A stretch of 64,000 nt of DNA from an uncultured Candidatus Peregrinibacteria bacterium. GTDB lineage: Bacteria; Patescibacteriota; Gracilibacteria; Peribacterales; Peribacteraceae. Both the position numbers and the translations under genes were made by a program. Location of the stretch: positions 62,001 to 126,000 of the forward strand of contig CAIKAD010000005.1 of assembly GCA_903825315.1 (NCBI GenBank), in the 5' to 3' direction. The notes under the pieces were generated by a model. The model saw nothing but the letters and a program-made list of their open reading frames with translations, did no database searches and was not told the DNA's origin. Positions 18,098-25,842 of the stretch are shown one piece after another (the first letter of the stretch is position 1; the number at the start of each line of letters is the position of its first letter).

Positions 18098-18103
18098 TAT
18101 AAT
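18098..18103 (+). promoter_or_regulatory. Consensus -10 box of the gene at 18110
   Basis: TATAAT, followed by exactly 6 nt and the ATG at 18110. This decides the start: the earlier in-frame ATG at 18095 lies upstream of the predicted transcript. Confidence 0.7.
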
Positions 18104-18109
18104 ATCATG

Positions 18110-18613
18110 ATGCGCTCGACTCTATCCACACTCTTGGCGCTCCTCGTAGCAGGCTCCGTGAGCCCGCTCACGGCATTGGCATACCAGACGCCGGAGGATG
18201 TACTCATTCAGCAGCTCAATTACTACAATGCGACCAATTACCTGCCACCCAATAGCAGGAACGTGCGTACGCTTCAGGAGCTGAATGAACAGCAACGGCA
18301 AGCACAGCACCCCTCCACCACCACCAACTACTGGCAGCAATCTTCTTCCACTGCATCTTCCGCCCAGTCTTCCGCATCGGTCACGCAGGGAACAACGGAC
18401 GAAGAACAAACAAATCTGGACAGCATGAGCGAGGAAGAACTCCTGCAGCTCTGGCAAGAGCTCAACGCCAATACCCCCACTACCAACTCCACCCTACAGC
18501 AACAGGACAAGCCCCTCGCCCCCACCGGGACGGCCACCGTCGCCGCACTGGGCGTTCTACTGCTGGGGGCAGCGGTGACATTATGGAGGGCAAGGCGGCT
18601 CCAGATGAAGTAA
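18110..18613 (+). CDS. Exported protein with a C-terminal LAPTG sorting-signal-like tail
   Basis: A 167-aa secreted protein. Signal peptide at residues 1-24 (MRSTLSTLLALLVAGSV), then a Gln/Ser/Thr-rich low-complexity middle. The C terminus reads LAPTG, a hydrophobic segment of about 18 residues, then a basic tail (RARRLQMK), which is the layout of a sortase substrate. Class E sortases recognise LAxTG. No sortase gene lies in this window. The alternative is a plain C-terminal membrane anchor. Confidence 0.65.
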   Translation: MRSTLSTLLALLVAGSVSPLTALAYQTPEDVLIQQLNYYNATNYLPPNSRNVRTLQELNEQQRQAQHPSTTTNYWQQSSSTASSAQSSASVTQGTTDEEQTNLDSMSEEELLQLWQELNANTPTTNSTLQQQDKPLAPTGTATVAALGVLLLGAAVTLWRARRLQMK

Positions 18614-18614
18614 C

Positions 18615-18739
18615 TAATGACCAATTGCCAATGACCAAAACATTTCTTTGAAATGCCTGGTAGATTTGTACCCACGACCAATCGCCCTATCAGCACTATC
18701 GTCTTTGGTCATTGGGATTTTGAAAATTGGTCATTTTCT
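18615..18739. repeat. Word-built inverted repeat, CCAATGACC family (element E)
   Basis: Left arm 18615-18641 and right arm 18702-18739 consist of ATGACCAATT/CCAATGACCAAA words in inverted orientation. The core of about 60 nt contains a short CATTTC...GAAATG hairpin. It begins right after the stop of the LAPTG gene. Confidence 0.75.
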
Positions 18740-18863
18740 CCGTACGTTCCCTCCATCGACAGAACCTATTCTTCCGCTTCCAGATCAGAAAAAAACGCAT
18801 ACTACAAAACTTTCCGCCCCATCAGGGAACAAGGAACTGCTCCCAGGTGTATCCTGCGGATCC

Positions 18864-20537
18864 ATGACAGGATATTCACTCACAGGCAAACACTGGACTA
18901 TTACGAAGGATTTCCGGGGACAGGGAAGCCATGCTCTCCTGCACGACCTGGTGAAGGACCGGGGTCTAAACAGCTCCACATGCATCACCCTACCAATGGA
19001 AGTTGCAGAAGCGCAGCCGCCCGATCTTCCGAAGGCCATGGAACGTATGAGATCGGCCGTTGCGTCCGGTGAAAAGATCGGCATCTTTGGCGATTATGAC
19101 GCGGACGGTATCACTGCCGTCGTGCTCATCCTCCGCTATTTCCACCGGAGAGGAATGAAGCCGACCGTCTATCTTCCCCACCGCCAGCAGGAAGGGTACG
19201 GACTCAAGGAGAGTTCGCTGCGTACGCTCCTCGCCCAAGGCATCACGCTGTTGTTGACTGTGGACACCGGTGTTTCTTCCGCGCAGGAACTCCAGATGGC
19301 ATGCGATGCAGGCGTGGACGTAATCGTGGTGGACCACCATCACCTGCCGGAGATGCTCCCGAACGCCGTTGCCATCCTCCATCCGGAACTGGCGCGGGGA
19401 ACGGTGGCGCCGGCCTCGGCTGCAGGTGTTGCTTTTGGACTTGTATCGGCGTTGGAAGACGGGACATGGAAGGGAAGGGACGAAGATCTCGCCCTTGCGG
19501 CGATCGGGACAGTTGCAGACCTCGTGGAACTCAAAGGCGAGAACCGTAATCTGGTTGCGGCGGGACTCACATCCCTCACAACGTTGCAGGGTGGGCCGCT
19601 CCCGCTCCTTCTCCGCCAATCGGGAATTACCGGCGCACCGACAAGCCGCGACATTGCATTCCGCATCGCCCCGCGCCTCAACGCCGCCGGCCGCATGGCC
19701 GACCCACGCGTGGCGCTGGAAGCGCTCCTCGGCGATCCCGAAGCACTCGTACAGCTGGAGACGTTCAATCGTGAGCGGCAGTCGCTCACGCAGGAAATCC
19801 TTCGCGAGCTCGAAAAGACCGCGGCGGCGACCCCGTCCTTCTTCCTCACGGTATCGAGTCCCGATTATCCCGCGGGCATCCTCGGCCTCATCGCAGGGAA
19901 ACTGACGGAATCTCTCGGCCGACCAAGCATGGCAGCGCAGGTGCAAGGCGATGTGTGCGTTGCCTCGCTGCGCAGCATCCCCGGCTTCCATGTGACGGAG
20001 GCGCTCACGAGTGTGGCAGACCTCCTCACGAGTTTCGGCGGCCACGCGCAGGCAGCAGGATGCACATTCCCCCATACCGCACTCCCGGAACTCCAGGAAC
20101 GCCTCAACGCCCATGCGGAATCCCTCCTCACGCCGCAGGACCTCGTCCCACGCCTATCCATCGACGGCATACTCGATCCTGCGGACGTCACGCTGGAACT
20201 CTGTAACGCACTGCAAACACTTGAGCCATTCGGTCAGGGCAATCCCGAGCCGCGGTTCCTCCTGCCCGGCGTGCGCTTCTCCACTCTCAAGCGCATCGGG
20301 CGCGAGTTCGCTCACCTTCAGGGAAGCATCGGACACCTCAAGGCGGTGGGATTCCGCCTGAGCTCAATCTTCGAAAAAATCCCGACGCACTGCGATGTGG
20401 CATGCCGGATCGGAATTGATACATGGAACGGGAATAATCGGCCGCAGATTTTTATTGAGGATGTAAGACCTGCAGTCTCGGCATTTTTTGAACCAGATCA
20501 GCAGGAAGCACCAAACCTCAAGCTCCAAGCACCATGA
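18864..20537 (+). CDS. recJ: Single-stranded-DNA-specific exonuclease RecJ
   Basis: 5'-3' exonuclease used in recombination and mismatch repair. The 557-aa protein carries the DHH phosphoesterase motifs: GDYDADGITA near 80-89, DTGVSS near 136, VDHHHLPE near 159, and the DHHA1 motif GGHAQAAG near 393. The ATG at 18864 is the first plausible start after element E. The last ten codons (EAPNLKLQAP) lie inside the left arm of the repeat element that carries the next gene. The TGA overlaps that gene's ATG as ATGA, so the element has probably replaced the original recJ tail. Confidence 0.93.
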   Translation: MTGYSLTGKHWTITKDFRGQGSHALLHDLVKDRGLNSSTCITLPMEVAEAQPPDLPKAMERMRSAVASGEKIGIFGDYDADGITAVVLILRYFHRRGMKPTVYLPHRQQEGYGLKESSLRTLLAQGITLLLTVDTGVSSAQELQMACDAGVDVIVVDHHHLPEMLPNAVAILHPELARGTVAPASAAGVAFGLVSALEDGTWKGRDEDLALAAIGTVADLVELKGENRNLVAAGLTSLTTLQGGPLPLLLRQSGITGAPTSRDIAFRIAPRLNAAGRMADPRVALEALLGDPEALVQLETFNRERQSLTQEILRELEKTAAATPSFFLTVSSPDYPAGILGLIAGKLTESLGRPSMAAQVQGDVCVASLRSIPGFHVTEALTSVADLLTSFGGHAQAAGCTFPHTALPELQERLNAHAESLLTPQDLVPRLSIDGILDPADVTLELCNALQTLEPFGQGNPEPRFLLPGVRFSTLKRIGREFAHLQGSIGHLKAVGFRLSSIFEKIPTHCDVACRIGIDTWNGNNRPQIFIEDVRPAVSAFFEPDQQEAPNLKLQAP

Positions 20538-20966
20538 CGCCAACCATCGCCACTCTCCAGGCAAAGAAATTCGATCTACCTGAACGCACCATGAAGTTTG
20601 CGAGCAGGACACGTGCATTTATCAAGCGTATCCCAAAATCTTTGGTTACATTCGATGACTGCAAACAGGTTGTGCGCTCCAGCGCATCCGTAGGTGCTAA
20701 TTATCTCGAAGCAGATGAGAGTGTTAGTGTGGATGACCGGATATACCGCATGAAGATATGCCGCAAAGAGGCAAAAGAAAGCTCGTTTTGGTTCCAATTA
20801 CTGAAAGAATCGACACCTCAAGAGCTTGAGACCGAACGGCTTGCACTCGCTAAGGAAAGTATTGAGCTCGTGAAAATCTTCCATTCGATCATCCGGAATA
20901 CGAAACCGGCTGACTGACCTTGTTTCTTTGTTGTTCAGTGAGTGCTTGTGGCTTGGTGCTTTTTCC
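20504..20966. mobile_element. Inverted-repeat element enclosing an S23/four-helix-bundle gene (element V)
   Basis: Left arm 20504-20533 and right arm 20941-20966 pair over AAGCACCAAxCCxCAAGC (about 17 of 19 positions) and flank one small gene. The left arm forms the end of recJ. The layout is that of 23S rRNA intervening sequences, which carry an S23 gene between complementary ends, but here it lies in intergenic DNA. Whether the element is mobile is inference. Confidence 0.55.
20534..20917 (+). CDS. Four-helix-bundle protein of the S23 / bAvd-like family
   Basis: A 127-aa protein matching the 'S23' family first seen in 23S rRNA intervening sequences and related in fold to Avd, the accessory protein of diversity-generating retroelements. 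Diagnostic stretches are FDLPERTMKFASRTRAF near 14-30, VVRSSASVGANYLEADES near 46-63, and MKICRKEAKESSFWFQLL near 74-91. The ATG overlaps the recJ stop and directly follows the left repeat arm. Its molecular function is unknown; basic four-helix-bundle members are thought to bind nucleic acid. No reverse transcriptase or rRNA gene is nearby. Confidence 0.85.
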   Translation: MTPTIATLQAKKFDLPERTMKFASRTRAFIKRIPKSLVTFDDCKQVVRSSASVGANYLEADESVSVDDRIYRMKICRKEAKESSFWFQLLKESTPQELETERLALAKESIELVKIFHSIIRNTKPAD

Positions 20967-21009
20967 ACGATGAAACGGTAACCTCCACAAATATCAATCT
21001 CCGGAGAAA

Positions 21010-21237
21010 TCAGGAAACAGGCATCAGCTTCCCCTCCATCGAGAACACTTCAGTCAACGGTGATTCCAAAGCCGCCGCGATCTTATACGCAAGCAATACG
21101 GAAGGATTTGTCCTTCCGCGCTCGATCGACATGATCGTTTGTCGCGAAACGCCAGTGCGCAGCGCCAACTCTTCCTGCGTCATATTCTTTTCAAAGCGAA
21201 GGCGGCGGATATTGTTGCGGAGAACGATGGCGGACAT
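21010..21237 (-). CDS. XRE/Cro-type transcriptional regulator
   Basis: A 75-aa DNA-binding protein that is almost entirely a Cro/C1 helix-turn-helix: IRRLRFEKNMTQEELALRTGVSRQTIMSIERGRTNPS (helices at about 16-45), then a short tail. Such one-domain regulators often control their own promoter or a neighbouring stress gene. It is divergent from the small heat-shock gene, whose expression it could affect; no operator is evident. Confidence 0.88.
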   Translation of the reverse strand: MSAIVLRNNIRRLRFEKNMTQEELALRTGVSRQTIMSIERGRTNPSVLLAYKIAAALESPLTEVFSMEGKLMPVS

Positions 21238-21405
21238 GGCAATGTGCGGGAGGAAATGCGCTCCTCAAAACGAGGTGCACTTGTAGGGTGGCATTGTACT
21301 AACCACACAGAAACGATCAAGGAGTTTTTGTGACACAAGTTCACCGTTTTTCCACACGTCCTTTTTGCGGTGTCGCAGGAGCTCTTGCTACCATTTCTTG
21401 TCATC

Positions 21406-21852
21406 ATGACATCCTCCCCGTTCCACGGCATCTTCGGCGCGCTCAGTACGGGAGCCTCCAAAAGCAAATCTGGCTGGGAACGAACGGAGGATTCCGCCTC
21501 TACCGCTGCCCCAGCCGATAGCTCGATAGGCCGCGTTGCCGTAGACATTTACGAGCAGGAAAACTTCTATGTGGTCAAAGCACCCATTGCGGGCGTGCGC
21601 ATGGCAGATCTGGATATTGAGGTGAATGACAACGTTCTCACCATTCGCGGCCACCGCAAGCAAACGGACAGCATCCCTACAGATCAGTATTACATGCAGG
21701 AATGCTTCTTCGGCCCCTTTGAGCGGCGCGTCACCCTCCCCTGCCCTATCGATCCCCGCAAGGTAAAGGCCACCTTTAACAAAGAATGCATTCTTAAGGT
21801 CTTCATTCCCAAGGAAGAGAAGGTCAAAGTGGTGCGCATCCTTGAAGCATAA
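21406..21852 (+). CDS. Small heat-shock protein (Hsp20/alpha-crystallin)
   Basis: ATP-independent holdase chaperone of 148 aa. A disordered Ser/Ala/Thr-rich N-terminal arm (about 1-45) precedes an alpha-crystallin domain (VAVDIYEQENFYVVKAPIAGV through RVTLPCPIDPRKVKATF). The end is KVFIPKEEKVKVVRI, close to the IxI/V anchor of the family. The ATG at 21406 is preferred over one 12 codons upstream because that stretch is unlike the family. Confidence 0.9.
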   Translation: MTSSPFHGIFGALSTGASKSKSGWERTEDSASTAAPADSSIGRVAVDIYEQENFYVVKAPIAGVRMADLDIEVNDNVLTIRGHRKQTDSIPTDQYYMQECFFGPFERRVTLPCPIDPRKVKATFNKECILKVFIPKEEKVKVVRILEA

Positions 21853-21868
21853 ACAAGGCGCACCCTGA

Positions 21869-21893
21869 GCGAGCACAGCGAGTCGAAGGGTGA
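21869..21893. repeat. REP-like palindrome
   Basis: CCCTGAGCGAG and CGAGTCGAAGGG form an imperfect palindrome just after the Hsp20 stop. Sequences of this CCTGAGCG/CGAAGG type are scattered in many bacterial genomes. It may protect the mRNA end or end transcription; there is no T-run. Confidence 0.5.
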
Positions 21894-22011
21894 AAATATT
21901 GGAAGGATAATGTTCTCGTTGTGTCGTTAATTTGTTACCTGCTTTTTTGTTCATCAACAAAGCCACCGCCAACCCCCAATCCAGGCAACAAAAGACCCAA
22001 GGTACAACCCA

Positions 22012-22359
22012 TTACTTCCTCTTCGACTTCCGGCCCTTCTTAGATTTCTTAACGACCTTCTTCGTCACTTTCTTTGCTTTCACGACGATTGCCTTCTTCT
22101 TTGCCGCCTTTTTTGTGGAAGGTGACCTAAGCTTGGCCTTCACTTCCCCATGCAACGCACGAAGAGAATCGAGAACATCTTCCCCGCCCATATACCGCCA
22201 ATCTGCCTGATTAAGAAGCTTCTGGAACGTGCGGATGTCCTGCATCAACTCCTCACGCTTGTTCCCACTGTGCAACCCGTCATCGAGGGACGTGATAAAT
22301 TTTGTCTGCAGAATGTAGAGCGTGTGCACACGATCGAGTGCGGCTTCGGACGGTGTCAT
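22012..22359 (-). CDS. Small protein with a lysine-rich, histone-H1-like tail
   Basis: A 115-aa protein in two parts. Residues 1-75 are a helical domain (ALDRVHTLYILQTKFITSLD, then MQDIRTFQKLLNQADWRYMG). Residues 80-115 are almost pure Lys/Val/Ala (KKAAKKKAIVVKAKKV), as in bacterial H1-like nucleoid proteins. DNA or RNA binding is inferred from charge only. The ATG at 22359 is chosen over 22407, which would add an unrelated leader. Confidence 0.55.
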   Translation of the reverse strand: MTPSEAALDRVHTLYILQTKFITSLDDGLHSGNKREELMQDIRTFQKLLNQADWRYMGGEDVLDSLRALHGEVKAKLRSPSTKKAAKKKAIVVKAKKVTKKVVKKSKKGRKSKRK

Positions 22360-22560
22360 GGGATGTTGGTATGAATATGAAATTCTTGGACATTGTAGCG
22401 GTTTCACGATGAACCGTCAAATTCCAATCCGGAAAAGCCTAAGGTGTCGACAAGAGAATTATCACAACTGTAAGCCAAGAAGTGAATGTCCTTCCCAAAG
22501 AGATTGTTCTGTGTGCTTTCCATGCCTCTTCTCACGTACAATTTTTCTACTTCGTCACCT

Positions 22561-23100
22561 ATGAGCATCGTCACACGCACCGGCGACAACGGCGAAACGG
22601 GTCTTGTGGGAGGTAAGCGCATCCCCAAGTCGGACCTGCGTCTGCATACTTATGGAACGGTAGATGAGTTGAATGCAATGCTGGGCATGATCCTTACCGG
22701 GCCGGAAGTGACGGGCAACCGGCGCGACCAGCTGCAACGCCTCCAGCATCTCCTCTTCCGCCTTGGTGCCGATTTAGCCTCTCCCATGGACGTGACAAAG
22801 ACCAGGAGGATCGAACCAACCCACGTCAAAGAGATTGAGAAGTGGATCGATACACTGGAGCGTGTGCTTCCTCCCCTTACCGCTTTTATCCTGCCAGGCG
22901 GATCCAAAGCAGGCAGCCTCCTGCACTTCGCCCGCACCATCACCCGCCGCGCGGAGCGGTGGGCCGTTGCCCTCTCTGTATCCGAACCGGTGAATAAAGA
23001 AGCTATCGTCTTCCTCAACCGCTTGAGCGATTACCTGTTCCTCGCGGCACGACAGGTGAATCGTGATGCGGGGATGGAAGAAACGACTGTAGTGTATTGA
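22561..23100 (+). CDS. Cob(I)alamin adenosyltransferase, PduO type
   Basis: Transfers the adenosyl group of ATP to cobalamin, giving adenosylcobalamin. The 179-aa protein has the PduO-type ATP site TRTGDNGETGLVGGKRIPK at residues 5-23, RRAERWAV near 134, and NRLSDYLFLAARQVN near the end. No cobalamin-synthesis genes are nearby, so it probably salvages imported B12. A class II ribonucleotide reductase is the usual consumer in this group of bacteria (inference). Confidence 0.92.
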   Translation: MSIVTRTGDNGETGLVGGKRIPKSDLRLHTYGTVDELNAMLGMILTGPEVTGNRRDQLQRLQHLLFRLGADLASPMDVTKTRRIEPTHVKEIEKWIDTLERVLPPLTAFILPGGSKAGSLLHFARTITRRAERWAVALSVSEPVNKEAIVFLNRLSDYLFLAARQVNRDAGMEETTVVY

Positions 23101-23237
23101 ACGGACCAGACCGCTACGTCACCGACGTCACACGGATCGCCAGCATTTTGCGCGCCTCAACATCTCCTGCCTCAGCTCCAAGCACATCAAACAGAACGAC
23201 TCCGTGTCGTCCGCTTCTCAGGAAACCAATCCCTCCA

Positions 23238-23570
23238 TCACTGCGGCCAGAAGTTCAACACGAGAATCATCATGAAGAACGTGACGAGGGGGATGGCGAT
23301 GCCCCAGGCTAAGCGCCTGGAATGCCCGTCCCCTGGTTTCATGCTTTGGTAGAGGCTGAATCCGGCATAGACGATGGCCGAAAGCGCGAGGGGAAGATCT
23401 GCTACCTGCATCCACCACGCCGGCCAGTTTCCGCCCGCTTCGTTCTTGAGCAAAACCGCCGCTGTAAAGAAGCCGATGCCGAGCAAGTAGAACGCAACGG
23501 CCGAAACCTGATGAAGAGTACGGACCACGGCAAAGAGTATATCAGCTTCCCCGTGCATTGTGACTATCAC
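23238..23570 (-). CDS. Small integral membrane protein
   Basis: A 110-aa protein with three hydrophobic segments (about 10-38, 52-72 and 84-107). I do not recognise a family. The GTG at 23570 overlaps the rpmH stop as GTGA, which points to translational coupling; an ATG four codons later is the alternative. In most bacteria rpmH is followed by rnpA and yidC, so this protein takes an unusual place. Confidence 0.6.
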   Translation of the reverse strand: MIVTMHGEADILFAVVRTLHQVSAVAFYLLGIGFFTAAVLLKNEAGGNWPAWWMQVADLPLALSAIVYAGFSLYQSMKPGDGHSRRLAWGIAIPLVTFFMMILVLNFWPQ

Positions 23571-23719
23571 AGACCGCGCTTCTGCTTATGCTGCACAGTG
23601 ATGCGCTTGCGACCCTGTCGCCTGCGGCGCGCAAGGACTTTGCGCCCGTTCTTGGTCTTGCTGCGCTTGAGATACCCATGCGTGCGAAGACGCCGACGCC
23701 AACGTAACTTGTTTAACAT
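23567..23719 (-). CDS. rpmH: Ribosomal protein bL34
   Basis: A 50-aa large-subunit protein. The signature RTHGYLKRSKTKNGRKVLARRRRQGRKRITV covers the family core; it is quoted in pieces as RTHGYLKRS, TKNGRKVLARRR and GRKRITV. The N terminus (MLNKLRWRRRL) differs from the usual MKRTYQPS start, and there is a short C-terminal extension. It is followed by a coupled membrane-protein gene, and rnpA is not adjacent. Confidence 0.9.
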   Translation of the reverse strand: MLNKLRWRRRLRTHGYLKRSKTKNGRKVLARRRRQGRKRITVQHKQKRGL

Positions 23720-23762
23720 CCCGGAAAGGGTAGCGGTTGTTCTTGGTTTACACAAGAGGGTT

Positions 23763-23865
23763 TTAAGGTTTAAAGGTAAAGTTGAAGGCTCATGCGAGCA
23801 GCTATCTGACCGAAGGATTGCCCCCAAATCCTTTCACCTTCAAAACTGAAACCTTCAACCTTTCC
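23763..23865. repeat. Word-built inverted repeat, AAGGTTGAAGG words (element G)
   Basis: Left arm 23763-23790 and right arm 23829-23865 are inverted runs of AAAGGT/TTGAAGG words around a 38-nt core. It lies between the divergent rpmH and M16 peptidase genes. Confidence 0.7.
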
Positions 23866-23901
23866 TAGCCTCCCCAAACTCCCTCCCCTACACTTCCCCC
23901 C

Positions 23902-25161
23902 ATGTTCACCCTCCAACGCCTCCCCTCCAAACTCCCCATCCTCACCGCTCCCAGTAGCAGCACGGAATCGGTGACGGTACTCGTCTTTGCCGGCGCAGGA
24001 TCGCGCTACGAGACAACGCAGATCCGCGGCATCAGCCACTTTTTGGAGCACATGTTCTTTAAAGGCGGAAAGAAATACCGGAACACGCGCGAGGTGAGCG
24101 CCGCCATCGACGGCATCGGAGGAGACTTTAACGCATTCACGGGTAAGGAATATGCCGGTTACTATGTGAAGGTTGCGGCGGACCAGGTGCGCCTGGCCTG
24201 CGACGTGATCAGTGACATGCTCCTCCACGCCTCTTTTCCGCCGGAAGAGATTGAGAAGGAGCGCGGCGTGATTATGGAAGAGGAGCGGATGTACCAGGAC
24301 ACACCCATGTACCGCTCGGGGTGGGACTTTGAGGAGCTGCTCTTCGGCGATCACCCGCTGGGATGGGACACCATCGGGACGGAAGAGGTGATCCGCTCCG
24401 TGCAGCAGAAGGACTTTGAGGAACACAAGACGCTCCTCTACACACCGCATAACCTAGTCGTCACCTTTGCGGGAAAGATCGACCCCAAAGCAGCACTGGA
24501 TCTGTCGGAGGAGTTCTTTGCGCCCATCGCGGGCACGGAGAAGCCGCTCTTCCAGCCATTCACGCAGTACGGGAAGAAACGCGTCTTCCTCCGCACCAAA
24601 AACACGGAGCAGGCGCACCTCGTCCTGGGGATGCCCGGCGTCTCCGCGCTCAACGAGCACCATTTTACCCAAAAGCTTCTGTCGGTGATCCTCGGCGGCA
24701 ACATGAGTTCGCGCATGTTCATCAACATCCGCGAGGCAAAAGGTCTCTGCTACTACATCGCGACAGAAGCGGATAGCTACCTGGACGCCGGCTCCCTTTC
24801 CACACGCGCCGGTGTGGATCCCTCGCGGATGGAGGAAGCGATTACTGCCATCAAGACAGAATACCTCACGTGCGCCAAAGACGGCGTAACGGAAGAGGAA
24901 CTGGCGCATGCCAAGGCATACCTCAAGGGCAAGATCACCCTTTCGCTCGAGGACAGCGAGGAACGCGCACATTTCTACGGCAAGCAGCAGCTCCTCTACC
25001 CCAAAACACGCGATGTCCCGGAGTACTTCGCAGAGATCGATGCCGTAAGCCTGCCAGCTATCAACGGATTTGCCGAGCGGATCCTGAAAGCGGAAGAGAT
25101 GCGTCTCTCGGTCATAGGAAAGGAAAGCAGTGCGGCGAAGTTGGAGAAGTTGCTTTCGTAA
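23902..25161 (+). CDS. M16-family zinc metallopeptidase
   Basis: A 419-aa protein with the inverted zinc motif HFLEH in ISHFLEHMFFKG near residue 47 and the downstream glutamate in RGVIMEEERMYQD near 125. An inactive second M16 domain follows, with a region around GGNMSSRMFINIREAKGLCY. It resembles processing-peptidase-like proteins such as YmxG. A TACACT box ends 7 nt before the ATG. The last 21 codons occur a second time about 95 bp downstream in recoded form (see 25097-25319). Confidence 0.9.
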   Translation: MFTLQRLPSKLPILTAPSSSTESVTVLVFAGAGSRYETTQIRGISHFLEHMFFKGGKKYRNTREVSAAIDGIGGDFNAFTGKEYAGYYVKVAADQVRLACDVISDMLLHASFPPEEIEKERGVIMEEERMYQDTPMYRSGWDFEELLFGDHPLGWDTIGTEEVIRSVQQKDFEEHKTLLYTPHNLVVTFAGKIDPKAALDLSEEFFAPIAGTEKPLFQPFTQYGKKRVFLRTKNTEQAHLVLGMPGVSALNEHHFTQKLLSVILGGNMSSRMFINIREAKGLCYYIATEADSYLDAGSLSTRAGVDPSRMEEAITAIKTEYLTCAKDGVTEEELAHAKAYLKGKITLSLEDSEERAHFYGKQQLLYPKTRDVPEYFAEIDAVSLPAINGFAERILKAEEMRLSVIGKESSAAKLEKLLS

Positions 25162-25319
25162 GAACGAGAGGGCAGCAATCACGGCGTAGCGGGATCGCCC
25201 TGCCAGATCCCAGCGGCACGCCATACAAGCCTGACGCCCTTTCTCCGCAAAGCCGGATGCGTCTCTCGGTCATAGGAAAGGAGAGCAGTGCGGCGAAGTT
25301 GGAGCAACTGCTCTCCTGA
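25097..25319 (+). repeat. Duplicated 3' end of the M16 peptidase gene around a hairpin
   Basis: Copy 1 (25097-25161) and copy 2 (25256-25319) both encode MRLSVIGKESSAAKLE, then K or Q, then LLS and a stop. They are identical over about 48 nt except one silent base. The last 18 nt are recoded with mainly synonymous changes and another stop codon. The 94-nt spacer begins its structured part with CACGGCGTAG and contains a GGGATC/GATCCC hairpin. This looks like the scar of an insertion that restored the gene's end. Confidence 0.75.
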
Positions 25320-25434
25320 CAATCTAACCCACTGCAACAGGACGGTATCCCGTCAATGTTTTTCTGTAACCGAACACTCGGGCGGACGTCTTCATAGGTG
25401 CGCAAGGATTGGTGCTCGTTCCACTTCCTCTTCT

Positions 25435-25581
25435 ATGAATACACGTATCGTTCCCCTCATTGCGGCAGTCGGAGTGCTGGGAAGCATCGCGGCAGCCGGG
25501 ACGATCGTGAGCAGAATGAGGAAGCCGGCGAAAGCGGAGAAGGTGCGCTCGGCTGGCACAGCCAAGCCGGTCCAACAATAG
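25435..25581 (+). CDS. Possible small single-pass membrane protein, 48 aa
   Basis: The frame starts with NTRIVPLIAAVGVLGSIAAA, a hydrophobic segment, then a basic tail with KPAKAEKVRSAG. The layout is that of small membrane proteins, but there is no family match or clear promoter, and the ORF is short. Confidence 0.4.
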   Translation: MNTRIVPLIAAVGVLGSIAAAGTIVSRMRKPAKAEKVRSAGTAKPVQQ

Positions 25582-25625
25582 AAGTGGACAGATGTTCGAC
25601 GATAGGCGAGGGAAATGGGGGGCGC

Positions 25626-25764
25626 AGGGGTGCGCCCCCAACGGCAAAAGAACAAAAGGTGACAATAGAGAACGTCCCCGCTACTTCAATAACAGACATA
25701 CCGATTCGCTACAGATTCTCCTGTCACCTCCCCTCGGGGGGAGGCCGGGTGGGGGCGCACCCCT
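25626..25764. repeat. MITE-like element or long hairpin with perfect 15-bp terminal inverted repeats
   Basis: AGGGGTGCGCCCCCA at 25626-25640 is repeated exactly inverted at 25750-25764. Inside is a second pair, AGGTGACA/TGTCACCT, and a CCTCCCC/GGGGAGG hairpin. The 139-bp unit has no gene. A TATAAT box touches its right end (25764-25769). Confidence 0.6.
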
Positions 25765-25842
25765 ATAATATTTGTTCATTTGAAAGAACCGCCCCGCTTT
25801 CCCGTCACCACAGACGTTCGCATCTGCCCCCCCTTCTTCCCC

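Noticed and set aside
20534-20917. Diversity-generating retroelement because of the Avd-like fold
   Set aside because: No reverse transcriptase, template/variable repeat pair or target gene is found in the window.
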